From Mikania micrantha (taxonomy: Eukaryota > Streptophyta > Magnoliopsida > Asterales > Asteraceae): a stretch of 64,000 nucleotides of DNA. Under the pieces are notes generated by a model that had not been told where the DNA came from, searched no databases, and saw only the letters and a program-made list of their open reading frames with translations. The position numbers and the translations under genes are program-made. Where the stretch lies: positions 37,779,753 to 37,843,752 of the forward strand of contig CM018683.1 of the NCBI GenBank assembly GCA_009363875.1, in the 5' to 3' direction. This document shows positions 8,831 to 22,600 of the stretch, in pieces. Within the stretch, counting starts at the first letter, position 1, and every line of letters begins with the position of its first letter.

Positions 8831-11800
8831 TCATTTGTGAGATTCAGATGAAGGTAGGACTTTATCCTTTTGAAAAACACCATTAGCTGATAAAAGATAT
8901 AAAAATCTTGGTTTATCAAAAGCTTTTGTAAAAAGATCAGCTTTTTGGTGATCGGTGTGAATTTTAACAACATCGATGAGTTTCTTTTCATAACAATCAC
9001 GTATGAAGTGATATTTTATGTCGATGTGTTTTGTTTTTGAGTGCTGGACCGGATTCTTAGTGACAGCTATGGCAGTAGTATTATCAACATATATAGGAGT
9101 GTTAGAAAAATGTAACCCATAGTCCCTGAGTTGTTGTTGTATCCAGATGATTTGAGAACAGCAACTAGCAGCAGAAATATATTCAGCTTCACAGGTTGAA
9201 ATAGACACCGACGTCTTCTTCTTGCACTGCCAGGTAACTAATCGTGTTCCAAAGGACTGACATCCTGCCGATGTTGACTTGAAATCTCTCTTGCATCCGC
9301 CATAATCCGAGTCACTGTATGCAGTAAGCTCAAAGTTATCATCATTAGGGTACCATAAACCAAGATCTGGTGTACCTTTCAGATAACGCATAATCCTCTT
9401 GACAGCAATGAGATGGGAGACTGTTGGTTTAGACTGATAACTTGCACACAAGCATGTGGCAAACATGTTGTCTGGCCGAGAAGCAGTGAGATACATAAGA
9501 GACCCAATCATTCCTCGGTACAGAGTGGCATCAATTAACTCCCCTTTTCATCTGGTGTAATCCCGTGATTGACAGCCAGTGGGGTACCAGCGGGCTTTGC
9601 ATCAGACATACTGAACCGGCTCAGAATGTCACCAACGTATTTGGTTTGATGAATGAAAATCCCTGCCTCAGACTGATCCACCTGTAGTCCTAAGAAAAAC
9701 TTCATCTCTCCCATTGAGCTCATCTCAAACTTCTCTTTCATAACCTACTCAAAATCTTTGCACAGACTATCATTTGTGGAACCGAATATGAAGTCATCCA
9801 CATAGACTTGCACCAAGAGTAAATCACCATCTTTTTCTCGAATGAACAATGTACAGTCAATGACACCTCTTCTGAACCCGTTGTTCAGAAGATGAGTAGA
9901 TAGTGTCTCATACCATGCTCGCGGAGCTTAATGCAATCCATATAAGGCCTTGTCTAGCTTGTAGACTTGGTCCCGATGTAATGGATCCTCAAACCCGGGA
10001 GGTTGACTGACATAGACCGTCTCACTAATCACACCGTGAAGGAATGCACTCTTGACATCCACTTGATAAACTTTAAACTTCTTAAAGGATGCATATGCCA
10101 AGAAAATAAGAATTGCTTCAAGTCGAGCAACCGGTGCAAACACTTCATTGTAGTCCAAACCTTCTATCTATCTGAATCCCTGAACAACCAGACATGCCTT
10201 GTTTCGAACAATGATGCCATGATCATCTTTCTTGCAACGAAGAACCCACCTAGTGCCAATGACTTTTGCACTTTTGGTCTGTCAACAAGTTGCCAGACAC
10301 CAAACTTCTTAAATTGCAGCAGTTCTTCTTGCATGGCATCAACCCATGATTCTTCCTTTAAAGCCTCAGTGACAGTTCGTGGTTCCACCTGAGAGATAAA
10401 ACAGGAATGAGCACAAAAGCTTACATCTGCAAAATCAAGAATGTCAGCAAGTCCCCCTAAAGAAAGCTGATTTCTGGTCTTAACTCCATCTAATGGACTC
10501 CCAATTATGTTCTCTTAAGGATGAATACGATTGATTCTTCCAACTGGATGGGGAGGAACCTCAACCTGTGGATCTAGATTGTTCAAATTCAAATCCTCAA
10601 GATTTGGTACAAGATCATCAACATTTTGTCTTGGGGCAACTGGTGGAGAAGAGTTTTCATCAGTGTTTGAGCTGTCATCAATGTCTGTACAATAGGAACT
10701 GAAGTGGATGAAGGTGGTACGGGTTCATTAGGTGCATTTTGTACATCATATAACATTTGAACCGCAACATCTTCATCTGAATACATAGGAGGCATATTGA
10801 ACGAATCAAAGAGATCTGTATAATTAAACATCCAGTCTGGCCCTTTTCCTGGTGGAGGCATAGAATACTTCTGCACATCAACATGGTACCACTCCTCAAC
10901 ATTCTGTGTTGATCTATTATAAAACCTTTTATTTGGAGTGCTATACCCAAGAAAATACCCTTCTTCCACTTTTTCATTGAACTTTCCCTGCTCATGTTTC
11001 TTAAGCATAGTGCATGGTGCACCAAAAGGTTCAAGATACTTAAGATTAGGCTTTCTGTTATGAAGCAGTTCAAAGAAAGTTTTCCCATGCCTCTTCACTA
11101 TCAAAACCCGATTCAAAGTGTAACAAGCATTTGCTACAGCCTCATTCCAGAATTGAACTGGAAGAGAAGAATCAGCAAGCATCGTCCTAGCAGCCTCAAT
11201 CAAAGTCCTGTTCTTTCGCTCAGCAACTTCATTCATTTGCGAAACATAAGGGGCACTGAATTGTTGAACAATTCCCCTTGAATTGCAGAAATTTTCCATG
11301 TTGTGGTTCTTGAATTCTGTTCCGTTGTCAGTTCTGAGTATTCAAACCTTGAGCTTATAAAGAGATTCAAGTTTGGTAACCAATACTTGAATACAATCAA
11401 AAGTTTCAGATTTCTCCTTCAGAAAGAACACCCAAGAGTATCTGGAAAATTCAACAGTAATGACAAGACAGTATTGATCTCCAGCTATACTCTTACGGTT
11501 AACAGGACCGAAAAGATCCATATGGAGAAGCTCAAGTGGAACAGTGATTGAGTGATACTTCTTTGGTTTGTGAGACTGCTTGACTTGCTTGCCCTTTTTG
11601 CATGATACACAGACATCAGACAGCTTGAAATTTTTCAGAGTAACCCCCTCAACCAGATTTTTATGTACCAAATGATTCATCTTCCGAAGACTCAAATGAC
11701 CCATCCTCTTATGCCAAAGTATTAAATCTTTCTCAGTTGCCTTAGTGATAAAACATGAAGCTATGGAGGATGTTGTTGAAGCTGTGGCCATGTTGAGTAC

Positions 11801-12168
11801 ATACAAGTCTTGCTTTCTAGAGCTGACAATAAGATCCAATCTTCAGGGATAACCACACCTTCCTTAAGAATGTAGCATTTGGAGTCATCAAAGAGAACCT
11901 TGTACTGTTTATCATAAATCTGTGATACAGATAGAAGATTATTCTCCAATTTCTTGACATATCTGACTTTGTCAAATGAAACTTGCCCATTTGATAAAAT
12001 TCCCTCTCCTGTGATAAAACCACCTTTGTCATCGGCAAACGCGACATATCCACCTCGAACTGAATTCACATTGGTGAGAAGTGATATATCACCAGTCATG
12101 TGTCTGGAAGCCCCACTATCAACAATCCAAGAGCTGTTAAGAGCAGCTGTTGGGGCATCCTACACAAA
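8831..12168 (-). pseudogene. Copia-1 pol: protease, integrase, RT, RNase H
   Basis: The order PR-IN-RT-RH identifies Ty1/copia. Minus strand: protease motif WIVDSGASRHMTGD (about 12133-12090); GAG-pre-integrase ILWHKRMGHLSLRK and CVSCKKGKQ, the zinc-binding HHCC region; integrase core LHMDLFGPV (first Asp) and then NEVAERKNRTL (the catalytic-Glu region); KVYQVDVKSAFLHG of RT; the RT active site QVYVDDFIFG (about 9810-9780); RNase H TAYSDSDYGG, CEAEYISAA and the final HIDIKYHFIRD. The stop is at 8831. Breaks are visible near 11342, 10589, 10160, 9928 (stop after ALYGLH) and 9535, so no full polyprotein can be made. The RNase H part (9511-8831) is open for 226 codons. Confidence 0.9.
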
Positions 12169-12178
12169 AAAGAAACAA

Positions 12179-15118
12179 TTAGTTCAATTTGGGAACCCAA
12201 GCCTTTACATTCTTGGGTTGACCCAAAGAGTCTCGGATCAAAACATCAATCCATTTACCATCTGAAACAGTTTTGTCTGAGGTGGGTGGAACTGAAGTCT
12301 CAGACTTGACCTTCCAGACTACATTTTTACTGAAAGAATTTTTCAGATAAATGGATGATGATTTAACTTGATTAACATTTACCATCTTGGGAACATTCAA
12401 GTTCACCAGTTTCCCTTTACCCTTATCCATAGGTTTAACTTGTGTGAATTGTTTGGGTTTTGTCTGATATGAGTTGGATTCAAATTTGACAGCTTTGGTG
12501 AAAATGTGATTTAATTTTCTGGGTGGTGCAATCTTTGGTTTAACCAGATGTGGACAAAATCTGACTATGTGTCCAGGTGCACCACATTCAAAACAAACAT
12601 TGTTACCCTTTTTATGAAAATGCTTTAATTCAGAGAAAGACTGTATTTTTGGTTTGAAAACATTAGATTGAGACTTGTTCTGATTAAAACCCAAACCCTT
12701 TCTCCCGTTTGGAACAAGATTGTCATTCTTGTTTGATACACATGCTTCATTTTCTTTAGAAGCTTTAACAAAGCTTAAATCTTGATAAATCTTTGATGAT
12801 GAGATTGGGTCACCTTTCATAACTACAGATGACTGATTCTGAACAACTAGACAATCTGATAAATTATCAGATTCATCTTCAGAATCTGAGACTCAATCTT
12901 CAACAAGTCCATCCACCAAAGATTCCTCTGACAAGGAGGAACCCTCATCAGTAATCATCCCTATTGGATCAATTACTAATGGATTTTTAACTTGAAAATC
13001 TTTAACATCTTTGTCATCAGGTGAATTGACAACGTTGTTCAAGATTGGTGGAGGACAATGTTGATAGCTAACTTTTCCTTTATCCTTATGATCAGCACCT
13101 TTGCTGATCATGTGCTCAATGATATAAGATGCACTCTCATAGCTCTTGAGCTTTTGTCCTAAAGTCTCATAATCACATTCAACTATAGCTAACTTCTTCT
13201 TTATCTCATTGATGGTATTGAGATAAGAAGTTATAGCATCTTGCTTGTTAAGAACAGCAATCTCAGCCTCATGAAGTTGTCTGTTTAAAAGTTCAATTTT
13301 AGCTTGAAAATCTTTTTCATTAGATTTTAAAACTTTGTTTGCTTCAATACACTGGTTGAGATCGCTGATCAAAGCAGCATTGTGATTTTGATAAGAAAGG
13401 ACGTTGCTGTTAAGGTCAACACAATTAAAACAACTAGAACAAGAAGATGAACACTCATCAGATACCTGATCAGATTGTGAAGTTGCAGCAGGAGTAGCAG
13501 ATGAGTTTACCATCAATGCAAACTGAGTAGGAGATTCTTCAAAATCAGCATCAGAATCTGATAGAGTGTCTGAGTTTGATAAGCTTTCTGACTCTGAACC
13601 TGATGTCTATGATGTTTCTTCTCCACTAATCTTTGCTTCCCCTGAAGTACTATCTTCATTTTGATCATCCAACTTCTTGATCTCAGCAACACATGCTTTA
13701 CCCTGTTCATTCTGATCATGATTAAATCTGAAGTCCCAGTTTTCACTTTCATCTTGTTGAACCATCAATGCTTTGCCTGAGTTAGATGAACCAGCTTGAA
13801 CAGGAGAATCATTGGGAACAAGTCTTCTTTCTGGATTTGAAGAAGATGACTTTTGATGATGAAAAGGATTTTTATTTCCTGCTTTCTTTGGATGTTTGCG
13901 CTGTCTAGCAAAGTGACCTTTCTCCCCACAATTGTAACAAGTGACAAAGGCCATATCAAAACCAAACTTAGATTCCTTGTTCAAGTTGATATCTTTACCA
14001 GTCCATTTGACAAACTCCTTAGCTCTCCTTACAGCACTTGCCAAAGCCCACATGATGTCAATCCTTTCCATATCATCCGGATTTATCTGAGAATAGTCAT
14101 CATTTGTCAGATAAGGATTGCCTATCTGTCCTGCTACCAATCCATCATAAGAACTAACCAAAGTAGACAAAAGACCCATATGTTCTTTTGCAATCTCAAC
14201 AGTAACTTTATCGAAATTTTCAGTCTTCAGACTTGTGACAGGTTGATGATGTTCCTTTTGTGAACTGGATGAGGAGGATGACTGACTGAAATGAATATGA
14301 GCAGAAAATGGAGCTTCAGTAGTCTGAGAAAGGAAAGCAGTCTTCAATGGAGCATGAGAGGATGCTTTCTCAACTGTAGGAGTAGAGTAATACAGTTATG
14401 GATCTTGGACTTGAGCAACTCTCTTTGCTTTCCACTTGTTCTCTATTTCTTGCTCCTTCAACTTCTGAATGAAATCATTGATGTCCATATGTGCCATCAT
14501 CTCATTCTGTTTAAGCACCATCAAAAATGATTCCTACTTTGGAGGTAGAGCATCTGCTAAACACTGAATTTTTTCCTGAGTAGTAGTCTTGACTTCATGA
14601 TTGAACAACTCACTCAAAAGATGATAGAATCTGGCAATCAACTCATCCAAAGATTCATTTCCAACATACATAAAACTGTTAAACTCCTTTCTCAAAGCCT
14701 TTGACTTGATGTTATTCAAAGCGTCATTGCCTTCATACCGTTGCTGCAAAGCATCCCACAAATACTTAGAAGAAGTAAACTGTCTGAACTGATGAAAGAT
14801 GTCAGTAGCAATGGATTGAGATAGAATAGCATAAGCTTTCTTCTCATAATCATATAACTTCGTTTGTGGCTCAGTCATCCGTGTGACTAGCATAGGAGTT
14901 CCATCTTCATTCAGAGGCCTCAGATAACCTCCTTCAATCATCATCCATAAATTAGTATCCACTCCATTGATGTGAATCTCAAATTTGTACTTCCAATGAG
15001 GATAATCATCTAAGGACAACAACTTGGGAGCTTTGTTGGAATTTCCCGTCTCAGTCTCAGTCAACAGTAAAGTCTGAATACGATGATTCTGATTAGCCAT
15101 CAATGCTAAATCCTCCAT
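12179..15118 (-). pseudogene. Copia-1 gag with two zinc knuckles
   Basis: Starts at ATG 15118 (MEDLALMANQNHR). The first 194 codons contain the copia capsid pattern LSLDDYPHWKYKFEIHI, FHQFRQFTSSKYLWDALQQR and later ELIARFYHLLSELF. Stops or shifts follow near 14534, 14390, 13600 and 12890. The second piece (14347-13607) has a zinc knuckle CYNCGEKGHFARQ; the fourth (12820-12179) has another, CFECGAPGHIVRFC. Between them a coiled-coil-like part (13516-12893) is rich in Lys, Glu, Leu and Asn. The long gag with two separated CCHC knuckles fits the enlarged gag of Sireviruses. It feeds into protease at about 12168. Confidence 0.85.
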
Positions 15119-15680
15119 TTAATCAAGGACAACAAGATTCAACACTTAGAAAAATTTGAAAACTGATGGCCGAATGAAACAGCTTGGGGCGAATGTCGGG
15201 GGCCGAATGAGACAGAACTGGCGAATGTAACACTGAGTATGACAACTGGGCGAATGAACTCTTTCGGCGAATGAATAGGTCGAATGAGCTTATTCGCCGA
15301 ATGACTTGCCGAATGAGGGCTATTCGCCGAATGACTAGCTGAATGAACTCTTTTGGCGAATGACGACTGATTCGGGTGAACCTATTCGGCCGCCATTCTC
15401 ATTCGGTAGATCTGAGATTTTTGCAACAAAAATTGCGATAACTTTTGATTTAGACCAGATCTAAGTACCAAATTTGGTACAGAACACCATTATATGATTA
15501 TGAACCAATTGGGATTGAAGTTTGGACAAAAACACCACAAAAACTCACTAATCTCGAATGAAACAGTAACTTTGAGGCCAAGGCAATCAGGGTTTTGCAG
15601 GTTTCGAACAAACAAACTCAGATTTAATGATTTTGACTGGAAATCAAGTAGAATCATGAGCCAAAGCTCTGATACCACTT
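15119..15680 (-). other. Copia-1 leader with primer site and palindrome array
   Basis: The primer-binding site TGGTATCAGAGC (minus strand, 15677-15666) lies 3 bases from the LTR end and is complementary to the 3' end of initiator tRNA-Met, the usual plant copia primer. The leader to the gag ATG (15118) is about 550 bases. At 15165-15410 it carries a third kind of site for the CATTCG/CGAATG palindromes, here downstream of the LTR promoter. No ORF of note. Confidence 0.85.
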
Positions 15681-16137
15681 TGTAGGACCTCGTAGGAGCT
15701 CGGAGACAATCCGATTCCAAGAGAAATCTGCTTGACAGCCTCTAGAATAGTGCGGAATCCTATTCTAGGGTTTTCCAATCGAAACCAACAACAACCGTGG
15801 TGAAACGAGAGAGTAGAATCAACGTGTGAGTGAGAATCGATCACCACGGGTTGAGAATCGAAGTTGGACAGTAAGAATTGCTCAAGACTTCAAGGGTTTG
15901 ACACTAGAGTGCACTAGGAAGAATGAGGACTCGGGAAAGTTAGGGTTGAAATGATTTGAACTAGTATATATAGACTGTAGTCATTCGGCCGAATGAGTGG
16001 CCGAAGCAGCTCATTCGGTGAATGACAATGTCGAATGGACAAGTCAGTCGAATGAGTCATTCGGCGAATGGCTCATTCGCTGAGTATAGTCATTCTCTAT
16101 TCTCATTCGGCGAATGACTTCATTTGTTAGAGTCATT
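15681..16137 (-). repeat. Copia-1 5' LTR, left part (split by Gypsy-1)
   Basis: Begins TGTAGGACC at 15681 and matches 5050 onward. The match stops at 16137, where Gypsy-1 enters, and resumes at 28225. TATA at 15971-15964, palindrome array 15981-16110. The TCATT at 16133-16137 is the Gypsy-1 target copy. Confidence 0.92.
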
Positions 16138-19081
16138 TGTCACACCCCCAATTTCCAACTAACGGAATCATACCGTTTGGGAACGTGACAAACCAGGATC
16201 TCAGATCATTAGACATAGCGAAGACCTCTATATGAATTTCAAAACATACTTTGGTCTTTAAAACATAACATCAGAGTTTTCAAAAGTTGCGGAAGCATTT
16301 TAAAACCAGTAACAGTTGTAACATGTAAATTACAAAACAAAATCCTCAAATGTGCAAATTCAAATATCCAAAATGTTTAAAATGCATGCGACTCTATCTC
16401 CTAGTCCATGCCAGTCCTTATTGCGCGCCTTAGCGTCCTGAGAAAACATGTAAATCAAGTCAACACAAAGGTTGGTGCATAACACAGGTTTTAAGCATTC
16501 ACAATGTTCAAAACAACAGTTTGAATATCAAGTTGTAGATAACATAATCACACATGCACAGTCATGATAGCTAGTCATATAAACTATTTACATAAGTGAT
16601 CGACACCGAAGCTGACGAATTGCCATGCTATAGCATGTTTGTGCCTTGCCACTATTGTCTAGCACAACAATAGTAAAATTGTGTTTGGTCAGTCAAACAC
16701 CTGCGTAGATCCCATCTACCAGGTGAGGTTTGTCAAACCTAATAGATCTATTTCCAACTACCACGCTTTGCGCTACGGCAAACTAAACGGTTCGAGGTGT
16801 GTAAGGACTTTCAAATTGCTATATTGTCACATAATGTAAACAGCTAACTCATGCAAGTGATATGTATCTAAAAATAGTTTGTTGCACATGTTTTCTCCCC
16901 CAAAACAGTTTAAAATAAGAAAGGGGCCGTGTACGCACCTTTGATAGTTGCAGAATGATCACACACTAAAAGCTCGTGTAGGAAATCCTCCTACGAAGAA
17001 TCTGTGATTAAACAATAACCTAAAGTTATTCAGAATGTCGTTTTATGCTTGGAATCACATACGTGTCAACACATGTATGTTAGAGTGTTAAGAATGTGCA
17101 TACGTATGTACGCGTGCCTTTGAAATCGTTTAAATAAAATCATATTTGATTTTATTTAATTAACCGTAATTATACGCAATTTCGTTTTCGGATTAAAATA
17201 TGAATTTAATCATTTCACAGCGTCCGTATTCCCATTACGGTTCCAACGCAACTTGAACGGGTTAAATCGGAGTTTGCATGTGAAAGATATATCAAAAATA
17301 CCAAAAATGGTATTTTTTCCAAAAACCCGGCCATCCCCTGGCTCGAACCCGCCACCCTTCACACGCAACACACACACACTACCATCTCGCCCGCTAGGGT
17401 ATCGCAACAGATAACCAAATTTAAATTGTTTTAAACACTACTTCAAACTAAATCCCATTTGATAATATAGCCGAAGCATTCAACCATCCAATTGACCACG
17501 AATTCGAACTTGATCAACCCTGTAATCATGGGGCTTTGTTCCTACTGGTACCAACGAGTTCACAGGTGTTTTAAATTTGATGTTTTGTATAAAAACCCAG
17601 TCCAATTCGGTTTAAACAGTTTCGAACTCGAATTCTTGAGCCCCAACTCAAAATCATTCAATTCGATGTTTCCTAATAAAATCAACATATGGATTTCATT
17701 AAGCTACTGATTTTCTAAACTTTCTGTGCAAAAACATTTGATTATTAAACTTATTTAAGCCGAAACCCCCAAAATCTCTTTACATTATGAACCCTAGAAT
17801 CGAACTCCAACAATTCGCTGTAACACAATAAAATTAATACATGGTTTAGTTTGATCGGAGATTTATGAAACTATTAGTAACCATTAATTTCATTCTTAAA
17901 CTCATTTGGATCAAAATCCCTAAAACCGTTTCACTTAAGAACCCTCAAATTCGAAATCTAACAATTCGATGTTGATAGCCGAAATTGATTTGGGATTAAC
18001 CTTAGTCGGCTATTTATGAAGCTACCCATGTAATCTATTTCGATTATTACACTGATTAAACAAGAAACCCCCAAAACCGTTCTTAAAACAAGCCCTAGAA
18101 CTCGAATCCCATTAAACCGATATTAGAAATTGAAATTGATCTGTGTTTATCCTTAATCGGCCATGTTAGAAAATGTAGGAACGATAACTTACTTGATTTG
18201 CTGATGAATTGAAAGAGATCCTTTCTAGCCCTAGGTTCGGCTTCTACGAAATCCAATCCTTTAACTCGAAGCTTCTAATCTTGAATTCTCGTGTGGGAAA
18301 GACTCTAAGAATGCCGACTAACGTTCAGGAAGCTTCAATTGCATGAACTTCTGTCGAATTATATGGTTTTGCATATACTAGTAACGGTCTTGAAGAACTA
18401 GATCGATATTTGGTTTAATTCGGCTGTTAAGATGTTATTAATACTCGAAACCGTTAATAATCATTTAGATATTGATTGTAGCCGGTTTAATTCCATTGTA
18501 ACAGCCCATTGATTGCAAATTTTGGAATTCCCCAAATCGTTTTAGACTAATTTTGACTTTCCTAGTCAAAATTGTGTGATTTATTAAATTCTAAGTAAAT
18601 CTCTTATAATCTAAGTGTAGTATACTCTATTATGTTCAAACCTAAACCTTCTAATATTATTTTGGAAACATCAATATCATTTCTGCCCATTTCTTGTTAA
18701 CGGATCTAACCCGACAATATCGAATTTTCACTAATTGGGCCGATTGAACATTATTGGGCTAAGTTATCTCAATTGGGCCTAGTAATCCTAACTGGGCCTA
18801 CTTCCATTTGCTTGGGCCTTACAAAATACAATTGGCCTATCTTGGGCCTTGAATTTGTAATTGGGCCTTCCTAGATCTCAATGGGCCTACCTTGGGCCTT
18901 CTTTGGCCTTAGTGGGCCTACCTGGGCCTCAGTGGGCCTTCCTTGTTTCCATTGAACCTAAACTGGTCTTATTGGGCCTACTAGGTTTTCCTTGACCTTA
19001 CTGGGCCTTCTTTGTCTTGTTGGGCCTGTGATCTAACCACTTTCAGTTAACAAGGTTAATCCGAAAAGTCGGATTGTCACA
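16138..19081 (-). repeat. Gypsy-1 3' LTR (2944 bp)
   Basis: Plus coordinates: TGTCACACCCCC at 16138 to GGATTGTCACA at 19081. Minus-strand signals: an array of GGCCCA motifs in the first 350 bp (18735-19030), a donor-like AAAG|GTGCGT (GT at 16938-16937) followed by ACGGCCCC, and an acceptor ATGTTTTCTCAG (AG at 16439-16438) preceded by CACCAACC and GTGTTGAC. The short open frames in it are repeated in the other LTR and are not genes. Confidence 0.93.
18735..19030. repeat. Cluster of 15 TGGGCY sites in Gypsy-1 LTR
   Basis: About 300 bp with 15 TGGGCC/T hexamers, irregularly spaced at 10-40 bp. The same cluster is in the other LTR at about 27873-28170. TGGGCY is the site II element bound by TCP factors in promoters of genes active in dividing cells (established knowledge). 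It lies at the start of U3. Confidence 0.7.
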
Positions 19082-19613
19082 TCATCCCCTTGTTGAAGGA
19101 ATTTTCGTCCCGAAAATTAGTAAGTGTTAGGAGTAGTTAGGAAATTACTTACGAGTTTAAATCGTACGTGTTAGTGTGATTTGATCATTCTGTGTGATTG
19201 TGTGTACTCACACATAAAGCCTAATGCTTGCAACATCACAACTAAATGTGATCGTTCAATGTGACTGTTTGCGTGTACACTAGTTAGTTCACCTAACTGT
19301 GACTTTTTGTGTTTGATCATACTGTGTTGTGTAACCCCACACATAGTGAGTGTCTATAACTGTTTGTACTATGCAACCTCGTACATAGTAAAATGTGTGT
19401 ATCTAATCATGCATGTACTACCATAACATGTAACAAACGAAATGTAGCACATAAAGTATATAAAATGTAATGTAGCACAAATGTTTGTAAACAAAACCAA
19501 TTGAATAACAAAACCAATTGAATAAAGTGTTTGTGCTTACAGTTTGACTTTTGCAGTGTTGATGTGTGAAGCATCACGTCATCCCCTTGTTGAAGGAAAT
19601 TTCGTCCCGAAAT
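19082..19613 (-). other. Gypsy-1 3' spacer with duplicated polypurine module
   Basis: From the pol stop (19614) to the 3' LTR (19081). Two copies of the same module occur on the minus strand: a hairpin-like TTTCGGGACGAAA followed by TTCCTTCAACAAGGGGATGA, at 19613-19575 and, slightly changed, at 19117-19082. The second directly abuts the LTR and should be the functional polypurine tract. Between them is about 460 bp of T/G-rich sequence with TGTGTG-type repeats and no ORF. Confidence 0.75.
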
Positions 19614-22600
19614 TTAACGTGCGCTCTCAGTGTTAGCAGTAGCTGTTTTGAATAGATGAGGATACTTCTTCATCATTTGGTCTTCCCGTTCCCATGTGAA
19701 TTCAGGACCACGTCTTGAATTCCATCGAACTTTGACTATCGGAATCTTGCTTTGCTTAAGTTGTTTGACCTCCCGATCCATGATTTCTGCTGGCTCTTCA
19801 ATGAATCGTAATTGTTCATCCACTTGTATTTCCTCCAATGGTACAATCAATGTCTCATCAGAAAGACATTTCTTTAAGTTCGATATGTGAAAGACATCAT
19901 GAACTCCACTGAGTTCATCCGGTAACTTGAGTTGATACGCAACCGGACCAATCCTTTTCAGAATCTCAAAAGGTCCTACGTAACGTGGACTAAGCTTTCC
20001 GCGTTTGCCGAATCGTATTACACCTTTCCAAGGTGATACCTTTAGAAGAACTCGGTCTCCTACTTGAAATTCTAACGGTTTTCGACGTTTGTCAGCATAA
20101 CTCTTCTGTCGATCCCGGGCCGCTGCCATACGGTTCCGGATTTGAACTATCTTTTCTGTCGTCTCGTGCACCAGTTCAGGGCCTGTTATCTGACTGTCAC
20201 CAATTTCAGCCCAGCAAACTGGTGAACGACATTTGCGACCATACAAAGCTTCAAACGGTGCTGCTTGAATACTTGTTTGATAACTATTGTTGTAAGAGAA
20301 TTCCACTAACGGTAAGTGATTCTCCCAGCTATCACCAAAATCAATTACACAAGCTCGTAACATATCCTCGAGCGTTTGAATCGTACGTTCACTTTGACCG
20401 TCAGTCTGTGGATGATAGGCGGTACTCATATCCAAGCGAGTCCCCAATGACTTATGAAGTGATTTCCAAAATTTGGAAGTAAATCGAGCATCCCGATCTG
20501 ATATGATAGAGATTGGCACGCCATGTCGTGCTACCACTTCCTTGATATAAATGCAGGTCAGTTTCTCCATCTTATCAGTTTCTTTGATTGCTAAGAAGTG
20601 TGCAGATTTCGTTAATCGATCGACAATTACCCATATCGTATCACAACCACTCGGTGTACGGGGTAACTTAGTAATGAAATCCATCGAAATCTGTTCCCAC
20701 TTCCACATCGGTATCTCTGGTTGTTGCAGTAAACCAGATGGCTTCTGGTATTCAACTTTGACTTTCGAACAAGTCAAACATTTGCTAACGTACTTAGCAA
20801 TATCAGCTTTCATGTGAGGCCACCAATACAGTGCCTTCAAGTCATGATACATCTTGTCTGATCCCGGATGGACTGAATATCTGGACTTGTGTGCTTCATC
20901 CATCACGAGTTCCCTTAAACTTCCATACAAAGGTATCCACATTCGGTTAATGAAATAACGAATTCCATCTGGTTTAACATCCAATTGTTCTTCCATTCCT
21001 CGTAAGGATTCCGGTACCAAGTTTTCCTTTTTCAAACCCTCGATCTGAGCACTGCGTACCTTGTCAGGTAAGTCAGTATGTATTGTCATCATAAGTGCAC
21101 GAACCCGTCTTGTTCCTGTTGTGTCTTTTCTGCTCAAAGCATCAGCTACCACATTAGCTTTTCCCGGGTGATACTTAATCGCACACTCATAATCGTTCAA
21201 CAACTCAACCCATCGTCGTTGCCTCATATTCAGCTCCTTCTGATCAAAGATATGCTGCAAACTCTTATGATCAGTGTAAATAGTACACTTAGTTCCATAC
21301 AGATAATGTCTCCAAATCTTCAGAGCAAAAACCACTGCTCCTAACTCCAAGTCATGAGTAGTGTACTTCTTTTCGTGTGTTCGTAGTTGTCTGGAAGCAT
21401 AAGCAATCACTTTATCACGTTGCATCAACACACATCCCAAACCCTGTGCAGATGCATCACAATACACCACGAAGTCTTCCGTCCCTTCCGGTAAGGACAG
21501 AATTGGTGCGCTGCAAAGTTTCTGTTTCAATAACTGGAATGCAGCTTCCTGTTTATCCGTCCAGTTATACTTTGTTCCCTTATGCGTAAGAGCTGTAAGT
21601 GGTTGAGTGATCTTTGAGAAACCTTCAATGAATCGTCGATAATAACCCGCCAAACCAAGGAATTGTCGTACCTCGGTAGGGGTCTTTGGTGCTTCCCAAT
21701 TCTTAATCGCTTCAATCTTCGCTGGATCAACATGTATACCCTTTTCATTAACTATATGCCCCAAGAATTGTACTTCTCGCATCCAGAAATCACATTTCGA
21801 GAACTTAGCGTACAGTTGTTCCTGTTTCAATAGCTCTAGCAGTAATCGAAGATGTTCAGCGTGTTCCTCCTCAGACTGTGAATAGATGAGAATGTCATCA
21901 ATGAAAACAATGCCAAACTTATCAAGATAAGGTTTACAAACACGATTCATAAGATCCATGAATACAGCTGGAGCGTTTGTCAACCCAAATGGCATGACCA
22001 AGAACTCATAATGGCCATAGCGTGTTCTGAATGCTGTCTTCGGAATATCCTCCTCCTGGACTCTTAGCTGGTGATAACCCGATCTGAGATCAATCTTCGA
22101 GTAGTAACTCGAACCTTGCAACTGATCGAACAGATCGTCAATTCTGGGTAACGGATACCGGTTCTTGATAGTAACCTTGTTCAATTCCCGGTAATCTATA
22201 CACATACGGAAAGTTCCGTCCTTCTTCTTAACAAACAAAACTGGAGCTCCCCACGGTGAAAAACTAGGTCGTATGAAACCCTTATCCAACAATTCTTGCA
22301 ATTGTGCAGATAACTCTTGCATCTCTGACGGTGCAAGTCGATAAGGCACCCTAGCTATCGGTGCTGCATCTGGTGTAAGATCGATTCGGAATTCCACCTG
22401 TCTGACAGGCGGTAATCCCGGCAAGTCTTCTGGAAACACCTCCGGAAATTCACAAACTACAGGTATATCTTGAATCTTCTTCTCAACTACCGGCTTTTCA
22501 GTTATAAGTGCTATAACTGCCGTATGACCTTTCCGCAAACATTTGTGTGCTTTCATACAAGATATGAGGCGCAGTGGCGTACTGCTCTTCTCGCCTTGTA

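Noticed and set aside
17210..17407. 65-codon open frame on the minus strand
   Set aside because: Repeated almost unchanged at 26348-26545 because both lie in Gypsy-1 LTRs; no known domain, no other support for coding.
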